DNA of 64,000 bases from Pseudomonas fluorescens (lineage in GTDB: Bacteria > Pseudomonadota > Gammaproteobacteria > Pseudomonadales > Pseudomonadaceae): NCBI RefSeq assembly GCF_902497785.1, contig NZ_CABVHK010000001.1:415558-479557 (forward strand). The letters are read 5' to 3'. Below the pieces are notes generated by a model that worked only from the letters and a program-made list of their open reading frames with translations, was not told the origin of the DNA and ran no database searches. Shown one piece after another: positions 25,427 through 35,066 of the stretch; the first letter of the stretch is position 1, and the number at the start of each line of letters is the position of its first letter. The position numbers and the translations under genes are program-made.

Positions 25427-27811
25427 TCAAACTGCGGGCGCCGGCTTCGCCAGTTCAATACCGGCGGCGCCCAATCGCTTGAGGATTTCAAACAGCAGGT
25501 CGCTTTTGGTCACGCTGACAATTCTCGGGCTCCCGACATAACCGGTGATGGTCAGCGTGATGCCGTCGGGGGTCAGTTTGCTGAACCGCACTACCGGGGC
25601 CGGTTTGTCGAGGATGGATTCGTTTTCGCAGTAGGTGGTGTAAAGCAGGTCCTTCACCTGCTCGGGATCGATGTCCAGGGGGAAGGTCAGTTCGAGCGTT
25701 GCCACCCCTTGGGCGCTGCCGCCGAGGGTGACATTGCGCAGGTTCTGCGAAATCAGCTGCGAATTGGGCACGATGACGATCGAGCGGTCACTGAGCTGAA
25801 TTTCGGTGGCCCTCACGTTGATCCGGCGAATGTCGCCTTCGACCCCGCTGATGCTGATCAAGTCGCCGACTTTGACGGGTCGTTCGGTCAGCAGAATCAG
25901 GCCGGAGACGAAATTCTTGACGATTTCCTGCAAGCCGAAACCAATCCCCACCGACAATGCACTGACGATCCACGCCAGGTTGGTCCACTGTACGCCCAGC
26001 GACGACAGTGTCATCAGAATGACCAGCGCGTAGCCAATGTTGGCAAACAGCGTGGTGAGCGAGGCGCGCATGCCCGGGTCCATGTCGGTCTTGGGCAGGA
26101 ACTCTTTATCCAGCCACCGGCCCAGCGTCCGGATCAGATAAATGCCGATCAGCAGGGCCAGTGCGGCATTGAACAAGTGACCGGGGATGATGTTCAGCTT
26201 GCGCAGCCCGGCGCCGCCGAGAATGGAAAAAACGTTGGTCAGCAGTTGCCCCAGCGTCGTGCCGACCCCCCCGACAAACAGCGTGATCAGCGCCAACAGC
26301 AATAGCCCGGCCCGACTGATTCCGGACAGGATGGTCGAGATTTGCTCCATACGTCGGTCTTCGATCCCCAGCAATTGCTTCATTGCTTTGCCACTGGGGC
26401 TTTTGACCGACAACAGGTATTCGCAGGCATCCTTGAAGCACTGCATCAGCAGGTAGAAACCGGAGAGCACGATGAATCCCCACACCAGTTCATAGGTGAT
26501 GAACCGGGCCAGCGACACGTAGCCGGTCAGCAGTGCCAACATGGCGACCATGGTCGCGAGGCTGGCGATGGTGTAGAGCACGCCCGCGAAGGTGCGGCCT
26601 GCTTGTGGGGCGTCGCCAGCCACCACGGCGGCTCGGCGCACTTTGCCGGTGCGCAATAACAAGTCCGCGAGTACTAATGAAACCACCAGCGCGGCAATGC
26701 CGCGGCCGGCGATCACGACGCCACTGCTCATGCCGGTCGCATTGAGGATCTGGTTGAGCGTCACCAGCACCAGAAGCACCCCCGCCAGAATGCGTGGATA
26801 AGGCGCCAGCGACAGCGCCACCGGATCGGCAAGCGCCAGCAGCCGCCACGACGGGTGCTGGATAGACAGCAGGGCGCGGCTCAGCGCGGTAATCAGGACG
26901 CAGGTATAGGCGACCTTTTCGAATTCCTGGGAAAACGTGAACAACATCGGCGTTAGCGGGCCTTGACGTGTGAACATATAAAACAGCAGTTGCAAGGCCA
27001 TGCCCACGGTCAATACGGTGGCCAGTACCGAGGCCAGCGCGAGAGAGCTGCGACGCAAGCGTCCTTCCGGCATCCGGTGAATGCACAGCCAGGTCAACCC
27101 GCGTTCGGCGAGACGCCGGCCCAGCGTCCAAATGACCAGCGCCAGCAGCAACAGTACCGTGGTGTTAAGGCGTTGGCCGGGTTGCCAGACGGTTTTAAGG
27201 ACGTCCTTCGCCTGATCAAAAAACGTTTTGAAGCGCAGTCGATCATCCATCGAGGCCAGGAGCGGAGACCAGAACGCCGGGTTGAGGATACTTCGGGTTC
27301 TCAGGGTCAGTTCGCTTTCCAGCAGGGTGCGCCGGATGCCGGCAATCTGGGTGATGAGTTCGGTGGCGCTGGCTTTCAGGGCGGCCAGGGTTTTCAGGGT
27401 GGCGTCGACTGTGTTCTTTTGCTCGGTGAGCGCGACCCGTTGCGCGGCGATATCGGATTGCTCGGGCGCAGTGTCATCGAGTGGGACCGGACCCAACACG
27501 CCCAATTGCGCGCGCAGCTGAGTTTGTTGGGGCAGCAGTGCGGCCGAGAGGCGGTCGACATCCAGCAAGAACATCTGGACCTGATCTTGCGGCGCCTCCA
27601 GTTGGTTGAAGTTGTCGACCAGCGAGATTTGCTGTTTGAGGACGTCCAGCCGAAGTTGCAGCGCCTGGAGATCGCTTTGCGACACGACGATGTTGGGGGA
27701 GGGCGCTCGGGGTGCTGAAACGTCTGGTTGCTCGGCCGCCGACAGCGTTCCGGGCCCGGCCCCGAACACTGTGAAAGCGACGAGGATCATGGCTTTCAGT
27801 GCATGACGCAT
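25427..27811 (-). CDS. Large mechanosensitive channel, MscS family with DUF3772 domain
   Basis: A 794-residue inner-membrane protein. A signal peptide (MRHALKAMILVAFTVFGAGP) leads to a periplasmic coiled-coil region rich in Leu and Gln (about 35-180, DUF3772-like). About ten membrane helices follow (190-600). The C-terminal MscS domain has the pore-lining helix with VSALSVGIGFGLQEIVKNF (about 618-636) and the beta domain VGDLISISGVEGDIRRINVRAT, then PNSQLISQNLRNVTLGG. Such proteins open during osmotic downshock. It is a single gene with its own terminator and lies between the polymer locus and an unrelated small gene. Confidence 0.9.
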   Translation of the reverse strand: MRHALKAMILVAFTVFGAGPGTLSAAEQPDVSAPRAPSPNIVVSQSDLQALQLRLDVLKQQISLVDNFNQLEAPQDQVQMFLLDVDRLSAALLPQQTQLRAQLGVLGPVPLDDTAPEQSDIAAQRVALTEQKNTVDATLKTLAALKASATELITQIAGIRRTLLESELTLRTRSILNPAFWSPLLASMDDRLRFKTFFDQAKDVLKTVWQPGQRLNTTVLLLLALVIWTLGRRLAERGLTWLCIHRMPEGRLRRSSLALASVLATVLTVGMALQLLFYMFTRQGPLTPMLFTFSQEFEKVAYTCVLITALSRALLSIQHPSWRLLALADPVALSLAPYPRILAGVLLVLVTLNQILNATGMSSGVVIAGRGIAALVVSLVLADLLLRTGKVRRAAVVAGDAPQAGRTFAGVLYTIASLATMVAMLALLTGYVSLARFITYELVWGFIVLSGFYLLMQCFKDACEYLLSVKSPSGKAMKQLLGIEDRRMEQISTILSGISRAGLLLLALITLFVGGVGTTLGQLLTNVFSILGGAGLRKLNIIPGHLFNAALALLIGIYLIRTLGRWLDKEFLPKTDMDPGMRASLTTLFANIGYALVILMTLSSLGVQWTNLAWIVSALSVGIGFGLQEIVKNFVSGLILLTERPVKVGDLISISGVEGDIRRINVRATEIQLSDRSIVIVPNSQLISQNLRNVTLGGSAQGVATLELTFPLDIDPEQVKDLLYTTYCENESILDKPAPVVRFSKLTPDGITLTITGYVGSPRIVSVTKSDLLFEILKRLGAAGIELAKPAPAV

Positions 27812-27995
27812 GGGAGTGGTCGACTCTGTTGTGGGTCATTTAGCGTATGAGGTTAGGTCATCGTGGATCGCTGCGAGGAAATGTTTGCTGGTGGGCGGGT
27901 TGGGTGGACCCTCCGGCCCACTGCCGTATGTCGGGCGCGAGGAACGGCTGTCCGTAACCAATTTCCAAATGAAGACTATCCCTGGGAGTTGGACC

Positions 27996-28217
27996 ATGAC
28001 CGATGATTTACGACGAGACGCCTTGGCGGCCTGGTATGCACTCCTCGCTACACCCGAGATCCGCATGGATGTGGAGGAGCAGTATGACGAGTTGCTGAAA
28101 GCCGCCGACGAGATGGAACGGGCAGGGTTGATCAACGGGGCTGAGTGGCGAACCCTGGTGCGCGAGGCCGGGCTGATGTTTTCCAGTGCGACAGAAGGAG
28201 TCGGCGGCGGCACCTAG
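27996..28217 (+). CDS. Small conserved-looking hypothetical protein
   Basis: A 73-residue, acidic, helical protein (ALLATPEIRMDVEEQYDELL, then KAADEMERAGLINGAEWRTL). GGGAG lies seven bases before the ATG at 27996, which decides this start over in-frame ATG 27969. No known domain is recognised. It stands alone, converging on the LysR gene with a 3-base gap. The regular heptad-like spacing suggests a helical bundle, and the protein-like composition supports a real gene. Confidence 0.55.
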   Translation: MTDDLRRDALAAWYALLATPEIRMDVEEQYDELLKAADEMERAGLINGAEWRTLVREAGLMFSSATEGVGGGT

Positions 28218-28220
28218 GCA

Positions 28221-29123
28221 TCATCGGTCGCCGTCGTGCTGCTCGGCCTGCTGCGCAAACCATTGCAGGATCAGCGCACAGTCCGGGTGAGCCGCGGCGG
28301 ACGGTTGCAGATTCAACGCGTATATTCCTCGGGTTTCCAAGGGGTAGCCGAATGGAATAACCAGCACGCCCCGTTCAATCGATTCACCGGCCAGGGTTCT
28401 GTCGGTCATGGCCACGCCCAAGCCTCGAGCGGCCGCGTCAAGCGCCAGTTCATCGAGATTGAAGGGGATGTGGCGGTAATCCTCCAGCGGTCTGCCGCCA
28501 TTGGCTGATAACCATCGGCTCCAGTCATTTCGGTCCGCTGAGCGGTGCAACAACGGGAAATGTATCAAGTCTTGCACCGCCGCCAGTGGCCGGCTCGCAT
28601 CGCCCAGGCCGGGGGCGCACACCGGCACCAGGGCTTCCTTGAACAGGGTCAGGCTGTCCGGATCGCGGGACGCTTCTGGCAGGTAGTGAATGAAGGCATC
28701 GCTGTCGATGGCCGGCTCCACCACCTCCGTTGCCACTGTTTCAATCGACAGCGACACCTGCGGATGACTTCGATAAAACTCGCTCAACTTCGGCAGCAGC
28801 CAGCGCACCGCCAGTGACACGTGCATACGAATGCGGAACGGGCGTTCCTGCGGGGCGAGTCGATCCTCCAGGCTTTTCAATTGCGCCAATAGGCTCCGGG
28901 CGGTCTCCAGCACCTGTTCGCCTTCCGGTGTCAGCCGGACATGGCGGCTGGTCCTCACAAACATCGGCACGCCGAAGTGGCTCTCCAGCAACTGAATCTT
29001 TCGACTGACGGCACTTTGAGTCAGGCACAGCCTGAGCGCCGCCTGGGTAAAGCTGCCCGAGTCGGAAACCTCCACCAATGCCTGCAAGGCCTGGAGCGAG
29101 GGAACGTGGCGAATCTTGTCCAT
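28221..29123 (-). CDS. LysR-family transcriptional regulator (GcvA-like)
   Basis: A 300-residue LysR protein. The N-terminal winged helix-turn-helix (LQALVEVSDSGSFTQAALRL, then LTQSAVSRKIQLLE, about 10-50) is followed by a ligand-binding domain. It is divergent from the amine-oxidase and binding-protein genes, with 143 bases between, which is the usual arrangement when a LysR protein controls its neighbour. It therefore probably responds to a polyamine or amino-acid derivative and regulates the genes from 29267 on. Confidence 0.88.
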   Translation of the reverse strand: MDKIRHVPSLQALQALVEVSDSGSFTQAALRLCLTQSAVSRKIQLLESHFGVPMFVRTSRHVRLTPEGEQVLETARSLLAQLKSLEDRLAPQERPFRIRMHVSLAVRWLLPKLSEFYRSHPQVSLSIETVATEVVEPAIDSDAFIHYLPEASRDPDSLTLFKEALVPVCAPGLGDASRPLAAVQDLIHFPLLHRSADRNDWSRWLSANGGRPLEDYRHIPFNLDELALDAAARGLGVAMTDRTLAGESIERGVLVIPFGYPLETRGIYALNLQPSAAAHPDCALILQWFAQQAEQHDGDR

Positions 29124-29161
29124 GCGTTTTCTGAATGGCTCAATGAATTAATAACGTTGGT

Positions 29162-29173
29162 TGTAGCACTACA
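29162..29173. promoter_or_regulatory. Possible LysR operator
   Basis: The palindrome TGTAGcaCTACA lies between the divergent LysR and oxidase genes, about 40 bases from the regulator start. It fits the short dyads bound by LysR proteins. Support is from position and symmetry only. Confidence 0.4.
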
Positions 29174-29266
29174 GGCCTTATAGATTCTAGCTCTGGCGAA
29201 AGTCTTACGAAACCCGTCATGCAATTACAGCATGCGCTCGCCGATCGAAGTCCAATGAGGTGATGC

Positions 29267-30568
29267 ATGACCAATGAATGTGGCTGGATTGCGCAGGCGG
29301 GAAGTTCACCGGCTCGCCGTTCTCTAAAAGGCGCGGAGAAAGCCGACTGGCTGATCATCGGTGCCGGGATCACCGGGCTTAGCGCCGCTCACTCGCTCGC
29401 GCAGATGCACCCTCAGGCGCGCATCGTGATTGTCGACCGCCAGCGCGCGGCGCAGGGCGCTTCGGCGCGCAACTCGGGTTTTGTGGTGGGGCATGAACAT
29501 CCGGTCAAGGATGAGTTGATCGGCAACGCCGGATTTGCCGGTTATGACGTGGACACCGCGATTTCCCGCGCCGCCTGTGACGAAGTGCGCCAGCGCCTCG
29601 CGCGCCATGGCATTGACTGCGATTTCAGGGATAGCGGGTACTTTTTCGCCGTCAGCGACACCGGCAAGTTGACCGATGTCGCGGCCAAACTGGCGACGTT
29701 GCGCGCGGTTGGCGCTTGCGCGCAGTTTCTGCAAGGTGAGGAGTTGCACAAAAAACTTGGCACTCGCCATTACCAGGCGGCGATCTGGTGCGGCCAGGGT
29801 AACGCGCTGCTGCAACCGGCGAAGTACGTGAAAGGCTTGCTGGATGCGCTGCCGGACTCAGTGACCTTGTTCGAGAACACCGACATCACTGCCCTTGAAC
29901 GCGTGGGAAAAGGCCGCGTTCGCGCCAATGGCAGTGCTGGAAGCATCGAAGCGAAGCAAGTGCTGGTGTGCCTGAACGCGTTCATCCCGCGTTCGGGGAT
30001 CGCCGACAGCGCAACGTTCCCGATGGAACTCAGCGCCAGCCTGACACGGCCGCTCACTGATGAAGAGTTCCAGGCCATCGGCGCTGTCGAGCCATGGGGC
30101 GTGCTTTCGACCCGGCCGCTCGGCGCCACGGTGCGCTTGACCCCGGACCGTCGCGTGATGATCCGCAATACGGCGGAATACCGTTCCCGTGACTTGACCG
30201 ACAGCCAGCTCCTGCAGCGGCGCAAACATCATGTGCTCGGCTTGCAACGACGCTTTCCGTTCCTCGGCGAGCCAGACATCGAGTATTCCTGGACCGGGCA
30301 TTTGAGCGCGTCGCGCAGCGGGCAACCGTTTTTTGCCAAGGTCGAGGAGGGCGTATTTGCGGTGGCCGGCTGCAACGGTTCCGGCGTCGCGCGCGGCACG
30401 CTGTGGGGGCGCTTGCTCGCCGAGCTGGCATCCGGATCCAGCTCGCCGATGCTCGAATCGGTCATGCAGCGGGCGCAACCGGGCTGGCTGCCACCGCGTC
30501 CGCTGCTCGACATCGGCGCCCTGTTGCGCATGCGCGTGGAAGCGGTCCGGGCCAGATCAGAAATCTAG
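29267..30568 (+). CDS. FAD-dependent oxidoreductase, gamma-glutamylputrescine oxidase (PuuB/OrdL) like
   Basis: A 433-residue DAO-family flavoenzyme. FAD-binding motif LIIGAGITGLSAAHSLA at about residues 28-44, then the flavin-contact motif ASARNSGFVVGHEHP (about 65). C-terminal FFAKVEEGVFAVAGCNGSGVARG (about 355) completes the FAD site. PuuB enzymes oxidise gamma-glutamylputrescine or related amines. The partner at 30621 is a polyamine-type binding protein, and both diverge from the LysR gene, supporting amine use. The substrate could also be another N-alkyl amino acid. Confidence 0.82.
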   Translation: MTNECGWIAQAGSSPARRSLKGAEKADWLIIGAGITGLSAAHSLAQMHPQARIVIVDRQRAAQGASARNSGFVVGHEHPVKDELIGNAGFAGYDVDTAISRAACDEVRQRLARHGIDCDFRDSGYFFAVSDTGKLTDVAAKLATLRAVGACAQFLQGEELHKKLGTRHYQAAIWCGQGNALLQPAKYVKGLLDALPDSVTLFENTDITALERVGKGRVRANGSAGSIEAKQVLVCLNAFIPRSGIADSATFPMELSASLTRPLTDEEFQAIGAVEPWGVLSTRPLGATVRLTPDRRVMIRNTAEYRSRDLTDSQLLQRRKHHVLGLQRRFPFLGEPDIEYSWTGHLSASRSGQPFFAKVEEGVFAVAGCNGSGVARGTLWGRLLAELASGSSSPMLESVMQRAQPGWLPPRPLLDIGALLRMRVEAVRARSEI

Positions 30569-30620
30569 ACACCCCAAGCAATCAAACAACAACAAAAGCT
30601 CATCAAGCAGGTGATTGAAC

Positions 30621-31709
30621 ATGCGCGTGAACACGATTCCCCTGATGGTTGCCCTGACGACATTGTCGGCCGCCAGTTACGCCGACGAAGTGGTCAATAT
30701 TTCCAACTGGAACGGCTACATCGCCGACGACACTTTGGTCAGTTTCACCCAGGAAACCGCGATCAAGGCGACTTACGACATTCATGACAGCAACGAAGTG
30801 CTGGAATCGAAACTGATGACCGGCAACACCGGTTACGACGTGGTCAGCCCTTCGAACCATTTTCTGTCGCGTTTGATCAAGGCCGGTGCCATTCAGAAAC
30901 TCGATAAAAGCCAGTTGCCCAACTGGAAAAACCTCGACCCGGCGCTACTGAAAAAACTCGAGGTCAACGATCCGGGCAATCAGTACGGCTACCCGTATAT
31001 GTGGGGCACGGCGGGGATCGGTTACAACGTGGAGAAGATCAAGGCGATCTTCGGCAACACCGATGTCACCCATTCGTGGAAGCTGTTTTTTGATGAAGAG
31101 AACATCAAGAAACTCAGCCAGTGCGGCGTCGCGATCATCGACAACCCGACACAGATCCTGCCGATCACCCTCAATTACCTGGGCCTGCCGCCGCATAGCC
31201 ATGAGCCCTCGGACTACAAGAAAGCCGAACAGGCGCTGCTGAAGATCAGGCCTTACGTGCAGTATTTCCATGCATCGAAATACATCAGCGACCTGGCAAA
31301 CGGCAATGTCTGCGCGGTGATCGGCTTCAACGGCGACATTGTGCAAGCGGCCGCCAGCGCCAAAGAGGCCAACAACGGCATCGACATCGCGTACTCGATC
31401 CCTGACGAAGGCTCGACCCTGTGGTTCGACATGGTGGTCATGCCGAAGAGTGCGCCACACGAGAAGAACGGCTACACCTACATGAACTACCTGCTGACAC
31501 CACAAGTCATCGCCAACATCAGCAACAGCATCCACTACGCCAACCCCAACCTGGCCGCGGATCAATACGTCACACCCGCGGTGAAACAGGACATGGCCAT
31601 TTATCCGCCCAAGGGTGTGCTGGACAAGTTGTTCACTGTCGAGGAACTGCCTGCGGCCATTGCGCGGTTGAGCACGCGTCTGTGGACCCGGTTGAAAACC
31701 AATACCTGA
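30621..31709 (+). CDS. Polyamine ABC transporter substrate-binding protein (PotF/SpuD-like)
   Basis: A 362-residue periplasmic binding protein with the signal peptide MRVNTIPLMVALTTLSAASYA. Mature part: EVVNISNWNGYIADDTL, GYDVVSPSNHFLSRLIKAGA, YGYPYMWGTAGIGYN and GFNGDIVQAA, all standard in putrescine/spermidine binding proteins. AGGTGA before ATG 30621 decides the start over a TTG two codons upstream. No permease or ATPase gene is nearby, so it must use a transporter encoded elsewhere. It lies 52 bases after the oxidase gene and is likely expressed with it. Confidence 0.88.
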   Translation: MRVNTIPLMVALTTLSAASYADEVVNISNWNGYIADDTLVSFTQETAIKATYDIHDSNEVLESKLMTGNTGYDVVSPSNHFLSRLIKAGAIQKLDKSQLPNWKNLDPALLKKLEVNDPGNQYGYPYMWGTAGIGYNVEKIKAIFGNTDVTHSWKLFFDEENIKKLSQCGVAIIDNPTQILPITLNYLGLPPHSHEPSDYKKAEQALLKIRPYVQYFHASKYISDLANGNVCAVIGFNGDIVQAAASAKEANNGIDIAYSIPDEGSTLWFDMVVMPKSAPHEKNGYTYMNYLLTPQVIANISNSIHYANPNLAADQYVTPAVKQDMAIYPPKGVLDKLFTVEELPAAIARLSTRLWTRLKTNT

Positions 31710-31712
31710 TGC

Positions 31713-32219
31713 TCAGGTGTAGGCCAGCAGGCGGCCGCACGACACAACAGTGACCCATAACGCAATCGACAACAGTGCCTGACATTTCGCCATGCCAGGT
31801 GCTGCCACCGCGGTGTTCCAGCGATTGACCGAACGGTAGACCCCGATGTGGAACAGCACTGCATTAAGGCCTGCGGTCGCGATCAGGCACAGTTTCAGGA
31901 TGAAAATGCCATTGGAGGCGAAGTCATGCGGGTGGGCCGAGAACATCATCAGCCCGGCGGGCACGATCAACAGCAGTGCAGCGAGTGACCAGGTCAGCAA
32001 GTGGCGAGCCAGGTCGGTCACGGCGATGTTTTTGGACAGCCCGAGCACCCGCAGATCGAACATCACCACCGAACCGACCAACACGGCAAACCCGATGATG
32101 TGCACCACCTCGACCATCGGGTACAGCCACAGGTCGCCACGCATGGCGGCCCCCAGCGGCGAGTCACCCAGCCAGTCCAGCCAGCTATCCGTGCCCGCGC
32201 CGGTATTGAGTGTCTGCAT
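31713..32219 (-). CDS. Small membrane protein (DUF6644/DUF2214-like)
   Basis: A 168-residue protein with four hydrophobic segments: VEVVHIIGFAVLVGSVVMFD (about 36-55), LLTWSLAALLLIVPAGLMMF, FILKLCLIATAGLNAVLFH and a C-terminal one. The His in VVHIIG and the layout resemble small heme- or copper-related membrane proteins, but family assignment is from memory and uncertain. Its start overlaps the stop of the upstream gene by the ATGA pattern, so the two form an operon. Confidence 0.6.
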   Translation of the reverse strand: MQTLNTGAGTDSWLDWLGDSPLGAAMRGDLWLYPMVEVVHIIGFAVLVGSVVMFDLRVLGLSKNIAVTDLARHLLTWSLAALLLIVPAGLMMFSAHPHDFASNGIFILKLCLIATAGLNAVLFHIGVYRSVNRWNTAVAAPGMAKCQALLSIALWVTVVSCGRLLAYT

Positions 32220-32569
32220 CAGCGTAACTCTATGGTCTTGCCATCTACGGTGATGCGTTCGGCGCGCAGTTCATCCGGTTTATTGCGATTCTGATAGCCG
32301 ACTACGCTGGCCGTGCTGCCGACACTCATCATGTCCCGGGTCAGGCCACGGTTTTCCATGCGCGAAGGCGGCGCCAACACCACGTTCCAGGTCTTGTCCG
32401 ATGTTTTGAGGCGTACGAATCCATGAGGATGGGAGTAGCCAGACTCCTCAATCGTGCCGTTCAATTGCAGGGCGTTGCTGGCGTCGTATTCGCTCCAGCC
32501 GTGATGAGCGAACGCCGCGCTCGCGGCCAGCAAGAGTGACAATCCGATGCCGCCGAACATGCCTTTCAT
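32219..32569 (-). CDS. Small exported protein of the DUF6152 type
   Basis: A 116-residue protein with signal peptide MKGMFGGIGLSLLLAASAAF cut before HHGWSEYDA. The mature 95 residues form a small beta-rich fold with NGTIEESGYSHPHGFVRL and a His-rich start, as in DUF6152 proteins, which may bind metal. ATG 32569 is chosen because AGGAGA lies close upstream and the signal peptide begins there. It is co-transcribed with the membrane protein at 31713; a joint role in metal or redox handling is only a guess. Confidence 0.65.
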   Translation of the reverse strand: MKGMFGGIGLSLLLAASAAFAHHGWSEYDASNALQLNGTIEESGYSHPHGFVRLKTSDKTWNVVLAPPSRMENRGLTRDMMSVGSTASVVGYQNRNKPDELRAERITVDGKTIELR

Positions 32570-32731
32570 AACCTGTCTCCTGATGCACGTCATCAATAAA
32601 CCCGAGGCGTGAAGCACATTTGATTGTTCAGCATAGCCCGGCATTTTTCGCCGTTCCGTCGAGGTAGCCGGGATTAGTGTTTCTGGAAAAGTTAGGGTTT
32701 GAAAATCAATCGTTTGCCAATCTGTTGCGCA

Positions 32732-33937
32732 TCACAGGCTGCTCAGCAACCAACCCGCAATCGCGCAGCCGAACACCACCAGCCATGGCGGCAACTTCCA
32801 GAACATCAAGGCCACCAGCGCCACCAGCGCCAGGCCGAAGTCTTGCGCGCTGACAATCGCACTGGTCCACACCGGCTGGTACAGCGCGGCCAGCAGCAGA
32901 CCGACCACCGCTGCATTCACCCCGATTAGCGCGGCCTGCGCACGCGCATTGCGGCGCAGTCGCTCCCAAAAGGGCAGGGCGCCGAAAATCAACAGAAAGG
33001 ATGGCGCGAAGATCGCCAACAGACAGAGGATCGCGCCGCTCCAGCCCGAAGGCGTCACGTTCATCGACGCACCAAGAAATGCTGCAAAGGTGAACAGCGG
33101 ACCCGGCACCGCCTGCGCGGCGCCATAACCGGCGAGAAACGCTTCATTGCTGACCCAGCCCGAGGGCACCACCTCGGCTTGCAGCAGCGGCAACACTACA
33201 TGGCCGCCACCGAACACCAGAGAGCCGGCGCGGTAGAAGGCATCCACCATGGCGATGGGCTGGCTGGGCAACAGTTGATTCAACAGCGGCAGGCCAATCA
33301 ACAACGTCAGAAACAGCGTCAACCAGAGGGCCCCGGCCCGGCGGCTGAGGGTGACCGGCAGAGCGTCGTCTGCGCGGTTCGGCTCGGGTTTGAACACGCA
33401 CAGACCGGCGATGCCGGCCGCGACAATCACGCCGACCTGCGCCCAGGCGGACGGTTGCAGCAAAACGACGCAGGCAGCAATCATCATCAGCGTGATGCGC
33501 GGAACATCCGTGCACAGGTTGCGCGCCATCCCCCACACCGCTTGCGCAACCACCGCGACAGCCACCACTTTAAGCCCGTGCAGCGTGCCGGGCGCCAGGA
33601 GCGTGCCGTAGCGGGAAAGGCCCAGCGCAAACAGGATCAGGGCCACGGCCGACGGCAGGGTAAAGCCGAGCCAGGCTGCCAGCGCTCCACGGTAGCCGGC
33701 GCGGTACATGCCCAGCGCGATGCCGACCTGACTGCTGGCCGGCCCCGGCAAGAATTGGCACAGCGCAACCAGATCCGCGTAACTGCGCTCGGTCAGCCAG
33801 CGCCGGCGCGCCACGAACTCCTCGCGAAAGTAACCCAGATGCGCGATGGGGCCGCCGAAGGAGGTCAGTCCCAGACGCAGGAAAATCAGAAACACTGACC
33901 ACGGGTTGCTTCGATCATGGGCGTGGGGTTCGGCCAT
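32732..33937 (-). CDS. chrA: Chromate transporter family protein (long-chain CHR)
   Basis: A 401-residue membrane protein made of two homologous halves, as in bidomain ChrA. N-half: FLRLGLTSFGGPIAHLGYFR, then LCQFLPGPASSQVGIALG. C-half: AGSLVFGGGHVVLPLLQAEV with AVPGPLFTFAAFLG. These repeated GGP/PGP motifs are diagnostic. The family exports chromate by anion exchange; some members have other anion substrates. Single gene, transcribed away from the Tct operon; AGGAAGG precedes the start. Confidence 0.92.
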   Translation of the reverse strand: MAEPHAHDRSNPWSVFLIFLRLGLTSFGGPIAHLGYFREEFVARRRWLTERSYADLVALCQFLPGPASSQVGIALGMYRAGYRGALAAWLGFTLPSAVALILFALGLSRYGTLLAPGTLHGLKVVAVAVVAQAVWGMARNLCTDVPRITLMMIAACVVLLQPSAWAQVGVIVAAGIAGLCVFKPEPNRADDALPVTLSRRAGALWLTLFLTLLIGLPLLNQLLPSQPIAMVDAFYRAGSLVFGGGHVVLPLLQAEVVPSGWVSNEAFLAGYGAAQAVPGPLFTFAAFLGASMNVTPSGWSGAILCLLAIFAPSFLLIFGALPFWERLRRNARAQAALIGVNAAVVGLLLAALYQPVWTSAIVSAQDFGLALVALVALMFWKLPPWLVVFGCAIAGWLLSSL

Positions 33938-34094
33938 GCAGGTGCCTTCCTGAAATGAAGTGATTCACTGTTGTGTGTCGCCATTCTAACCATGGCCTAC
34001 GCTTATCCCGAGATGGAGATTGATTGATCGGGGTGTGCGCCCTGATCGACGCTCAGCGGCACCCCATAAAAACAAAAGTCTCGGGAGAACACGC

Positions 34095-35066
34095 ATGTTC
34101 GCTTTGTTACGACGCTCCACCCGTTGCCTCGCGGTTGCCCTCACGGCCGCCGCATTGACCGCGCCTGTGTTTGCGCTGGACACCGTCAAGTTCATGGCCC
34201 CCGGCTCGGTGGGCGGCGGGTACGACCAGACGGCGCGGGTGCTGGGCAAAGCCTTGATCGAGGCCAAGAGCGCGAAATCCGCCACTTTCGAGAACAAGGG
34301 GGGAGCAGGGGGTACGTTGGGGCTGGCGCAATTTGCCAACAGCACCAAGGGCGATCCGAATGCGTTGCTGGTGGTCGGCGCGATCATGGTCACCGGTATC
34401 GAGCAGAACAAACCGCAGATTACCTTGAAGGATGTGACGCCAATTGCGCGGCTTTTTACCGAATACAACGTGATCGCCGTGCGCAAGGAGTCGCCGTATC
34501 AAACGCTGGACGATTTGGTAAAAGACTTTAAAGCCAATCCCCCAAGCGTCACGTTCGGCGGTGGCTCCAAGGGTTCGATTGATCACATCGGCATCGCCGA
34601 TCTGGCGAGCAAGATGGGAATCCCGGTCAACAAGGTTAATTACCTGGCCTTCGCTGGCGGCGGCGAGGTGGTTGCTGCGGCATTGGGCGGGCAAATCAAG
34701 GTCATCACCGGCGGTTATGCCGAGCTGGGTCAATACATCAGAAACGGCCAGTTCCGTGTGCTCGCCATCGGCGCACCGGAACGCGTCGAAGGCATCGATG
34801 CGCCGACGCTTAAAGAAAGCGGGTATGACGTGATCATCGGCAACTGGCGCGGGGTCTACGGCGCCGCAGGTCTGACGCCTGAGCAGCGTAAAGAAGTGAC
34901 CGACGCGGTGCTGGCTGCCGCTGACAGCAAGGTATGGAAGGACAACGTCGCCACCAATAAATGGGCACCGAACATTTTGACCGGTGACGAGTTCGGCAAA
35001 TTTGTCGACGAGGAGCACGTGCGCCTGCGTGCGATGCTGGTCGAGGTCGGGCTGGTCAAGCCATGA
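34095..35066 (+). CDS. tctC: Tripartite tricarboxylate transporter, periplasmic binding protein
   Basis: A 323-residue periplasmic protein. Signal peptide MFALLRRSTRCLAVALTAAA ends near APVFALDTVKF. Mature motifs: APGSVGGGYDQTAR (carboxylate-binding loop), NKGGAGGTLGLAQFAN, VTFGGGSKGSIDHIG and GGYAELGQYIRNGQFRVL, typical of TctC/BugD proteins. GGGAG before ATG 34095 decides the start over an upstream frame. It probably binds citrate or another tricarboxylate. Its stop overlaps tctB (ATGA), forming a tctCBA operon. No sensor kinase/regulator pair adjoins it, unlike many Pseudomonas tct loci. Confidence 0.92.
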   Translation: MFALLRRSTRCLAVALTAAALTAPVFALDTVKFMAPGSVGGGYDQTARVLGKALIEAKSAKSATFENKGGAGGTLGLAQFANSTKGDPNALLVVGAIMVTGIEQNKPQITLKDVTPIARLFTEYNVIAVRKESPYQTLDDLVKDFKANPPSVTFGGGSKGSIDHIGIADLASKMGIPVNKVNYLAFAGGGEVVAAALGGQIKVITGGYAELGQYIRNGQFRVLAIGAPERVEGIDAPTLKESGYDVIIGNWRGVYGAAGLTPEQRKEVTDAVLAAADSKVWKDNVATNKWAPNILTGDEFGKFVDEEHVRLRAMLVEVGLVKP